This document shows, piece by piece, positions 30,052 through 32,915 of a stretch of 32,915 nucleotides of DNA (the first letter of the stretch is position 1; each line of letters begins with the position of its first letter). Source of the stretch: Flavobacteriales bacterium (GTDB lineage: Bacteria > Bacteroidota > Bacteroidia > Flavobacteriales_E > Vicingaceae); the NCBI GenBank assembly GCA_016763135.1, contig JAESUI010000045.1, positions 1-32,915 on the forward strand, given 5' to 3'. Under the pieces are notes generated by a model. That model was given only the letters and a program-made list of their open reading frames with translations, had not been told where the DNA came from and made no database searches. The translations under genes and the position numbers were made by a program.

Positions 30052-31404
30052 ATGAAGATCAGTACTCGTTTACCCATTACCTTTTCCATCATTGCAAGTG
30101 CTATTTTCATAGCATTTGGGCTTACGGTTTATTTATTCTCTTCAAATTATCGAAAACATGATTTTCAAGAAAGATTAAAAGAAAGAGTAGTGATTACTGA
30201 AAAGATATTTTTAGAGAAAGAATCTTTTAGTGCACCTGAGCTTAAAAAAATAACGAATCAATTTCTCCATACATTGCCAAAGGAAACAGAAGAGGTGGTA
30301 GAGATTAATGATAATGTGGTGCCTATCTTTAAATATGAATATCCCAAAGAGGCAAAAGGGAAGCTAACATTAAGTAATGCTTTTAGTTTTGAAGATTCTG
30401 AGATTCAGGGTGAAAGTAGAATATTTAATGTAAAAGGGAAAAATTATCTAATAATTGTTACGGCAGTTGATCAAGTTGGCTTGCAAAACCTATCTTTCTT
30501 GAAGAACATTATAATTATATTGGTATTAATAGGGGTCCCCTTAATTTTCTTAGTTAGCTTCTTTATGGCTAGGAGGGCCTTACTTCCCATTTCAAAGAAG
30601 ATTAATAAGGCAAATACGATAAGTGCTACGAATTTGCATCAACGGTTAATTGTTCACAATTCGAATGATGAAATAGGGGAAATGGCCATCGCATTTAACA
30701 AATTGCTGGATAGACTAGAAGCTTCTTTTGAAGCACAAAAAGCCTTCATTCGGAATGCCTCACATGAAATTAGAAATCCATTGACGGCCATAATGGGGGA
30801 AGCTGAAATAATCAATAGTAAGGTACGAACAACAGAAGAATACCAGAAATCAATAAGTACTATACTTTCTGAAGCTGAGACTTTGAATTCAACGATGAAT
30901 AACCTTCTTCAGTTATCCAAAGTTGACGCTAATGAAGGAAATATTAATTATGAAACGATTCATTTTAATGACCTTTTGATTAAAATAAAGGAAAGCTTTG
31001 ATTTTCTAAATCCTAAGAATCAAATAGTACTAAATATAGAAAATGGAGGAACTATTTATTCAATTTCAGGGAACAAGAACCTATTAAAAACGGCCATTCT
31101 TAACTTATTTGATAATGCGTGCAAATTTTCTTCTAATGATGAGGTTGAGGTTGTATTGAAGAAAGATAAGAATTGGTTAATCTTAACCATAAAGGACACT
31201 GGGATTGGTATTGAAAAGAATGATATTGAAAAAATTCTTACTCCTTTTTACAGGGGGAATAATGTAATAAACATTAAAGGTTCAGGGATTGGATTGGCAC
31301 TTAGCTCCAAGATAATAAGTCTTCACCAAGGTGTTATTAAAATAAATTCCCACATTGGAAATGGCACAGAGGTTCAGGTAATACTTCCTGCGATTTTAAG
31401 TTAA
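30052..31404 (+). CDS. Sensor histidine kinase, partner of the upstream regulator
   Basis: The 450-residue protein has TM1 (about 9-29), a periplasmic part of about 120 residues and TM2 (about 149-171, IIIILVLIGVPLIFLVSFFMA). A HAMP linker follows (KINKANTISATNLHQRL), then the HisKA box FIRNASHEIRNPLTAI with H238, and the HATPase_c domain (N-box LFDNACKFSS, G1 DTGIGI, G2 GSGIGLALS). It phosphorylates the OmpR-type regulator encoded 3 nt upstream. The periplasmic sensing region has no recognised domain. All catalytic motifs are present. Confidence 0.93.
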   Translation: MKISTRLPITFSIIASAIFIAFGLTVYLFSSNYRKHDFQERLKERVVITEKIFLEKESFSAPELKKITNQFLHTLPKETEEVVEINDNVVPIFKYEYPKEAKGKLTLSNAFSFEDSEIQGESRIFNVKGKNYLIIVTAVDQVGLQNLSFLKNIIIILVLIGVPLIFLVSFFMARRALLPISKKINKANTISATNLHQRLIVHNSNDEIGEMAIAFNKLLDRLEASFEAQKAFIRNASHEIRNPLTAIMGEAEIINSKVRTTEEYQKSISTILSEAETLNSTMNNLLQLSKVDANEGNINYETIHFNDLLIKIKESFDFLNPKNQIVLNIENGGTIYSISGNKNLLKTAILNLFDNACKFSSNDEVEVVLKKDKNWLILTIKDTGIGIEKNDIEKILTPFYRGNNVINIKGSGIGLALSSKIISLHQGVIKINSHIGNGTEVQVILPAILS

Positions 31405-31462
31405 CCTTCAAATTCTAATCTCATTTTAATGTTGGTCTAATTTCGTTTTAATCTTCCCATTC

Positions 31463-31470
31463 TACTTTCG
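31463..31470 (+). promoter_or_regulatory. Near-consensus -7 box upstream of the second SulP gene
   Basis: TACTTTCG differs from TAnnTTTG at one position and lies 25 nt before the start codon. Weak evidence alone. Confidence 0.25.
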
Positions 31471-31495
31471 CAGATATATTAAATTATCTGATAGA

Positions 31496-32915
31496 ATGGA
31501 AGGTTCAACAACAAGCAACAACAAAGGATTATTTTCAAGTTTAAAACAAGATTTACCAGCAAGCGTGGTCGTGTTTTTTGTAGCACTGCCCTTATGTTTA
31601 GGAATAGCACTAGCATCTGGAGCGCCCTTGTTTTCAGGATTAATCGCAGGAATAATTGGAGGTGTCATAGTAGGGGCGTTAAGTGGCTCAACTCTGGGAG
31701 TTAGTGGTCCTGCTGCTGGTTTAGCAGTAATTGTATTAACTGCTATTCAAGACTTGGGAGCTTTCGATATTTTCTTAGTTGCTGTTGTGTTGGCTGGGAT
31801 TATACAGTTAATAATGGGGTTTGCTAAGGGTGGAATTATCGCTTATTTCTTTCCATCGTCTGTTATCTTCGGAATGCTTTCAGGTATAGGAATTATCATC
31901 TTTATTAAACAAATACCACATGCCCTTGGGTATGACAAAGACCCCGAAGGAGATTTTGAGTTTATGCAAGTTGATGGACAAAATACATTTTCTGAATTGT
32001 TTAATATGATAGAATATATAAGTCCTGGAGCTTTAATTATTGCTGTCGTATCTCTTGGTATTTTGCTCTTGTGGGAAACTAAAATGATAAAAAAGTTTTA
32101 AATTTTCCAGTTAATACAAGGACCTTTAGTGGCAGTAGCAACAGGAATTGCACTTAATTTTGTTTTTGCAAATAAAGCAGGATACATGCTTAATAGCGAA
32201 CAAATAGTAAACGTTCCTATCCCTGGTAATATGAATGAGTTTATTGCCAATTTTACCTTCCCTGATTTTACGGCACTTACTAATCCTGCAGTTTATGTAA
32301 CGGCAATAGTAATTGCAATTGTAGCGAGTTTAGAAACCTTACTGTGTGTAGAGGCAACAGATAAACAAGATCCACACAAAAGAATTACACCAACCAATAG
32401 AGAGTTAAAAGCTCAGGGTGTTGGTAATATTTTATCAGGGTTAATAGGAGGTTTACCTATTACGCAAGTAATTGTTCGAAGTTCTGCTAATATGCAAGCT
32501 GGAGGAAAAACAAAAATATCAGCTATTGTTCATGGAGGGCTGTTGCTAGTAAGTGTAATGTTTATTCCTAACATTTTAAATATGATTCCATTAGCAACTC
32601 TTGCTGCTATTTTATTTGTGGTGGGGTATAAATTAGCCAAACCCTCTGTTTTTAAAAAAATGTACTCCCAAGGAATGGGACAATTTATTCCTTTCGTTAT
32701 TACCATTTTAGGGATTGTTTTTATTGATCTTTTGTGGGGATTAGGAATTGGGTTAGTAGTTGCTGTTTTTATTATTCTTAAAAACAATTACGCCATTCCT
32801 TATAAATTGAAAGAGGAAGAGCTAGAAGGGAAAAAGAAAATCACTATTGAATTGGCTCAGGAAGTTACTTTTTTAAATAAAGCAAGCATCTTAAAATCAT
32901 TAGATCGAATTCCTG
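31496..32915 (+). pseudogene. Second SulP-family transporter, in-frame stop, 3' end outside the window
   Basis: The frame begins with typical SulP motifs (SVVVFFVALPLCLGIALASG, LGVSGPAAGLAVIVLTAI, FIKQIPHALGYDKDPEGDF) and meets a TAA at 32099-32101 after KMIKKF. It continues in the same frame to the right edge (IFQLIQGPLVAVATGIALN, VEATDKQDPHKRITPTNREL, QVIVRSSANMQAGGKTKIS, MIPLATLAAILFVVGYKLAKP). A single base change (AAA to TAA) would explain the interruption. Related Flavobacteria genes of this kind often precede a carbonic anhydrase gene, which would lie beyond the window. It is shorter in the N-terminus than the SulP of the DAB operon and a different paralogue. The stop may be an error. 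Confidence 0.85.

Noticed and set aside
1..32915. CRISPR array, tRNA or rRNA genes, prophage block
   Set aside because: No regularly spaced repeats, no tRNA-like cloverleaf with a CCA end, no rRNA-like GC-rich segment and no phage structural genes were seen on either strand.

Overview
The window reads as chromosomal DNA of a low-G+C member of the Bacteroidota, most likely Flavobacteriales-like. The evidence is the AT-rich coding, several TAnnTTTG promoter boxes of the Bacteroidota type, an ECF sigma/anti-sigma pair, short lipoproteins with SxxC-like lipoboxes, a DUF2490 outer-membrane protein and Bacteroidota-style SulP and DabA proteins. No rRNA, tRNA or CRISPR array was seen.

Layout. (1) 1-1490, minus: an ECF sigma factor with no canonical start codon, followed by a membrane-anchored anti-sigma-type protein that runs off the left edge. 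(2) 1973-3365: an IS110-family element with a structured non-coding 5' end that is a candidate bridge-RNA region. (3) 3366-6630: a stand-alone receiver domain, a PhoB-like response regulator interrupted by one in-frame TGA, a Na/phosphate cotransporter with a PhoU-like tail, and a small Cys-rich lipoprotein. (4) 6814-7934, plus: a beta-carbonic anhydrase translationally coupled to a degenerate carbonic-anhydrase-like protein. (5) 7935-19420, minus: one long, tightly packed gene row, listed here in transcription order: small exported protein, dabA, dabB, SulP transporter, NhaD-type antiporter, a second degenerate carbonic-anhydrase-like protein, DUF2490 protein, methyltransferase, acyl carrier protein, a 22-codon micro-ORF, PAP2 phosphatase (frameshifted). 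(6) 19506-22470, plus: a Crp/Fnr-type regulator divergent from that row, with a perfect 17-bp dyad between the two promoters, then a GltB-domain FMN protein and a membrane methyltransferase. (7) 22564-27819, plus: a stress-type cluster with a sigma-like factor, a SpoIIAA-like STAS protein, a helical protein, a Gly-rich membrane stress protein, CbpA-type DnaJ, CbpM, UspA and an APC transporter. (8) 27897-29337: a lipoprotein, a broken tyrosine recombinase and an IS6-type remnant. (9) 29368-32915, plus: an OmpR-type regulator/histidine kinase pair and a second SulP transporter with an internal stop, cut by the right edge.

The main interest is region 4-6. DabA/DabB form a known energy-coupled dissolved-inorganic-carbon (DIC) uptake system. 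Here they sit in a putative operon with a SulP transporter, a Na+/H+ antiporter and carbonic-anhydrase-like proteins that keep some or all zinc ligands but lack the catalytic Arg. They also sit next to a true carbonic anhydrase and under a plausible Crp/Fnr-type switch. This looks like an expanded bicarbonate/pH module in what is otherwise a heterotroph-type gene set; that functional reading is inference.

A second theme is damage. At least six genes carry a single-base frameshift, often in an A-run, or a single in-frame stop, and the sigma factor lacks a normal start. Sequencing error and recent gene decay cannot be told apart from the sequence alone.
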